In this document: one piece after another, positions 63,030 through 64,000 of the stretch
How the letters are laid out: every line of letters begins with the position of its first letter
Position numbering within the stretch: the stretch's first letter is position 1
Notes under the pieces: model-generated
What the model was told of the DNA's origin: nothing
Seen by the model: only the letters and a program-made list of their open reading frames with translations
Databases searched by the model: none
Assembly: GCF_005239225.2 (NCBI RefSeq)
Contig: NC_133289.1
Location: 14,244,889-14,308,888 of the forward strand
Direction: 5' to 3'
DNA length: 64,000 nt
Origin: Populus alba
Lineage: Eukaryota; Streptophyta; Magnoliopsida; Malpighiales; Salicaceae
Translations under genes and position numbers: made by a program

Positions 63030-63515
63030 GCATCTTCATCTGCAAAGTCTCTGAGTGTAGCCCCCTCACCTTCTCGTCCAGCTGGCCTTGGGTGTGCTAC
63101 ACCACAATTGGAACCTACACCCAGGGCAACCCCGCAACTTCATGCTAACAAAACTATTTCTCATACGCAATCACAACAGATTGAAGATCCTAAAAATGGG
63201 AATCGTAAGAGTTTGATGAGACACGTGAAAAACTTCAGATGATTAGGGTGAGATTTTTGCAGCTTGCACATGGACTTGGGCAGACTTCCTTATAATGTTG
63301 TTGTTGCACATGTTTTATATAGATTGGGATCAGCTAAGCAGCTGCGAGGTAGATATGGTGGTTGTGTTGCTGGTTTTAATAGTGCCATGGCAGAGCACCT
63401 TGAGGCTGCTGGGCAAGAACCCTTTGATTTCTCTTTTACAACTAATGGTTCTTGGAAAGACATGTGTTGGTAAAAGTGTCACTATCAACTCTATATTTGA
63501 TGAAGTGAAGTTATA
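63030..63515 (+). pseudogene. TOC159-family (TOC132/120-like) import GTPase fragment
   Basis: Across three frame changes the plus strand follows the junction of the acidic domain and GTPase domain of TOC132/TOC120: a PSPSRPAGLG stretch (63065), SHTQSQQIEDP (63160), EKLQMIRVRFLQLAHGLGQT (63227-63286), NVVVAHVLYRLG..KQLRGR (63295 on), SAMAEHLEAAGQEP (63385 on) and the P-loop GKTCVGKS..INSIFDEVK (63450-63510). A stop ends one frame after GLGQTSL, and indels shift it at about 63290 and 63440. The rest of the GTPase and the membrane anchor are missing. The gene product of an intact copy is an outer-envelope receptor for chloroplast preproteins; this fragment cannot be. Confidence 0.88.
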
Positions 63516-63574
63516 GAGATGCTTTACGGGTGTTGGTCATGTTACTGGGTGTTGGTAAAAGCATAGTTTATAAA

Positions 63575-63652
63575 CTCGACCCGGGGAGTGACCCGGTCCG
63601 GGTTCCGGGTTTTATGGGTCAACCCGGGTCAACCCTGGGTCGGGTCTGTGTA
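63575..63652. repeat. CCCGGGTCAACCC-type GC-rich repeat
   Basis: AACTCGACCCGGGGAGTGACCCGGTCCGGGTT...GGGTCAACCCGGGTCAACC...GGGTCGGGT. Related to the CGAGTTGAC text at 62870. The pattern recalls dispersed Salicaceae repeats; much more GC-rich than its surroundings. Confidence 0.7.
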
Positions 63653-63966
63653 GTTAAAAATAAGAAATGGAAAAGAGAGGCAGTAATGAAGGGGTGGAGT
63701 GGGACCAGCAGGGCGTGGGAGAGGGATAAATATCACGTTGTTGGTTGTTTTGTACAGAGAAAGGGCACTTAATCTCATCGCCATCTCCTTACAAAGTTCA
63801 TCTTCCCTCCCTGGCTTCATCACAAGCAACCATCTGTCTCTCTTTTTTTAACCATTTGTTTTGTGCAGGGATGTACACGATCTGTTGAAAGCCTAGAAGC
63901 ACAGTCCTTGCTCCTTGACGCCCCCATGAACACGATCTGGTTTCTACATGCTTTAAAACATTAGCT
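63653..63966. other. unassigned mixed-composition edge region
   Basis: Less AT-rich than most intergenic DNA here, with CT-rich leader-like stretches (63780-63850). It could be promoter or 5' UTR of a gene starting beyond the window. A TTTTGTGCAG acceptor-like site lies at 63859-63868. Confidence 0.3.

Positions 63967-63994
<28 letters not shown>
63967..63994. repeat. (AG)n microsatellite at the window edge
   Basis: About 14 AG units running directly into ATGTTA at the last bases. GA repeats are frequent in plant 5' UTRs, so a start codon here is conceivable. Confidence 0.85.
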
Positions 63995-63997
<3 letters not shown>

Positions 63998-64000
63998 TTA

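Overview
The window is plant nuclear DNA from a woody eudicot. Every intact gene is intron-containing and most resembles eudicot orthologues. The AT-rich intergenic DNA is full of decayed Copia, Gypsy-like and CACTA elements, and there are CCCGGGTCAACC-type repeats of the kind I associate with Salicaceae. Populus or a close relative is my best guess. That rests on recall, not on a search.

Host genes. Six genes can be modelled. (1) The first exon of the mismatch-repair gene MSH7 (minus, 589-914), the rest lying off the left edge, with two E2F-type sites around its start. (2) A small intronless gene for an 88-aa serine-rich-like protein with an HPGSFRC motif (plus, 6214-6480). (3) A two-exon LEA_2/NDR1-HIN1-like membrane protein (minus, 14438-15157). 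(4) A two-exon PPR protein orthologous to Arabidopsis At1g60770 (minus, 35071-36965). (5) A six-exon ubiquitin-conjugating enzyme of the UBC37 type with a long C-terminal extension (minus, 44696-47564). (6) A nine-exon plastid-type Nudix hydrolase of the NUDT20/NUDT24 type (plus, 55985-58973). A broken TOC159-family chloroplast import GTPase fragment lies at 63030-63515. I see no functional linkage between these genes; they look like ordinary dispersed plant genes separated by transposon debris.

Mobile DNA. The centre is an 8.5-kb CACTA (En/Spm) element at 20187-28693 with an AAT target duplication. Both ends and an internal spacer carry dense arrays of a TACCGACGGA/TCCGTCGGTA motif. Its TNPA-like gene splices into an open 427-codon frame, but its TNP2 transposase is dead (four nonsense codons plus a homopolymer frameshift). 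A second, far more decayed CACTA remnant is at 40470-41300. A worn Copia-type LTR element fills 29690-34445. Other Copia debris lies at 7190-8597, 11718-12540, 16840-17235 and 48268-53686. The last is split by a 2679-bp LTR-like insertion (50520-53198) with a perfect CTTAG duplication; the two halves of the Copia integrase frame meet when the insertion is discounted. Three copies of one LTR family lie at 5090-5320, 18845-19694 and 33408-33920.

Local duplications are frequent: 121 bp (4727-4968), 87 bp (13459-13633), 85 bp across a PPR splice acceptor (36316-36485), 168 bp (54134-54468), a 49-bp minisatellite (51152-51445) and a 211-bp array (51780-52420). I found no convincing RNA genes and no CRISPR array.
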